Below are positions 63,620 to 64,000 of a stretch of DNA of 64,000 bases, in pieces. Under the pieces are notes generated by a model. It did no database searches, had not been told where the DNA came from, and saw only the letters and a program-made list of their open reading frames with translations. The position numbers were made by a program, and so were the translations under genes. The stretch's first letter is position 1. The number at the start of each line of letters is the position of its first letter. Source of the stretch: Aurantiochytrium sp. KH105 (Eukaryota; Sar; Bigyra; Thraustochytrida; Thraustochytriidae); assembly GCA_003116975.1 (NCBI GenBank), contig BGKB01000025.1:186001-250000 (forward strand), given 5' to 3'.

Positions 63620-64000
63620 GGTTTCTCCCGTTGCTCGTGGACTTGGTCGCCACCACTCGTGCGTCTCGTCTCGGACCTCGCCTCTCCTTCAGACCGCGCC
63701 GCCGCAGTCACCGCCGCAGGGACGGCGGGATGGCGAGCGGGGGCCGCGCGTGCGCGACTGAGAGAGCGAGCGAACGTGCGTGCTTGCTTGCGTGCGTGCG
63801 TGCGTACGTGCGTGCGTGCGTGCGTGCGTGCGGCGTACGAGTCGCGACTCGCAGCGCCTGGCTGGTGTTTCTGGTCTGCGCCGTCTCCGCCAGCCGATCT
63901 CCCGCGGGGGCACTCTGCGAGTGTCAACGAAAAGCTAGTGCAGGTCTACATACTAGATCAATACACGATTTGGATTTAGGTCCACCCAAATTCCCAGTAT
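63620..64000. promoter_or_regulatory. Importin-5 upstream region and right edge
   Basis: 380 bp upstream of IPO5 with a GCGT microsatellite in the middle. The last 100 bp are less GC-rich. No start of a further gene can be supported before the window ends. Confidence 0.5.
63776..63831. repeat. (GCGT)n microsatellite
   Basis: About 13 GTGC/GCTT/GTAC-type tetranucleotide units, mostly GCGT, 160-210 bp upstream of the importin-5 start. Confidence 0.9.

Overview
The window looks like nuclear DNA from a GC-rich, intron-poor unicellular eukaryote. All of the gene families I can name are eukaryotic: anaphase-promoting complex (APC1), CORVET (VPS8), COMMD10, 26S proteasome (PSMA6, RPN2), importin-5, SPAG1, WDR17, an LC8-type dynein light chain, TMEM135 and a BAR protein. 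Most genes are single uninterrupted frames. The one clear exception is PSMA6, rebuilt here from three exons. Genome style, a ciliary gene set and many lineage-specific membrane proteins suggest a flagellated protist, perhaps a thraustochytrid-like stramenopile. That placement is inference and no marker gene in the window settles it.

Layout, left to right. A giant ankyrin-repeat protein runs leftwards out of the window (complement 1..6621, no stop inside). After 1.7 kb of low-complexity DNA, COMMD10 (-) and VPS8 (+) share a promoter of about 200 bp. APC1 (-, 2,627 codons) converges on VPS8. Next comes an unrecognised small membrane protein (-) with a decayed, head-to-head inverted second copy (+). 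An LC8-like light chain (-) is divergent from WDR17 (+). A membrane-anchored iduronate-2-sulfatase-like enzyme (+) converges on a TMEM135-like protein (-). The latter is divergent from PSMA6 (+), which is followed by an FAD aromatic-ring-type monooxygenase (+).

From 39 to 43.6 kb three tandem paralogues each encode one extracellular six-cysteine EGF-like module followed by seven predicted membrane helices. I do not recognise this family; it is the best candidate here for something undescribed. The last copy overlaps, tail to tail by 12 bp, a coiled-coil gene (-). A possible 47-residue tail-anchored microprotein lies between that gene and RPN2 (-). RPN2 is divergent from a BAR-IQ-WW protein (+); the space between them holds a perfect 15-bp inverted repeat. 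A separate orphan seven-helix protein (-), a peroxisomal-type enoyl-CoA hydratase/3-hydroxyacyl-CoA dehydrogenase (-), SPAG1 (+) and importin-5 (-) complete the window.

Functionally the genes are mostly unlinked housekeeping functions: protein turnover and cell cycle, endosome traffic, fatty-acid oxidation and peroxisomes, cilium/dynein assembly, and nuclear import. Microsatellites and Arg/Ala-rich open frames fill the spaces between genes. I saw no mobile element, viral relic, rRNA, tRNA or CRISPR array.
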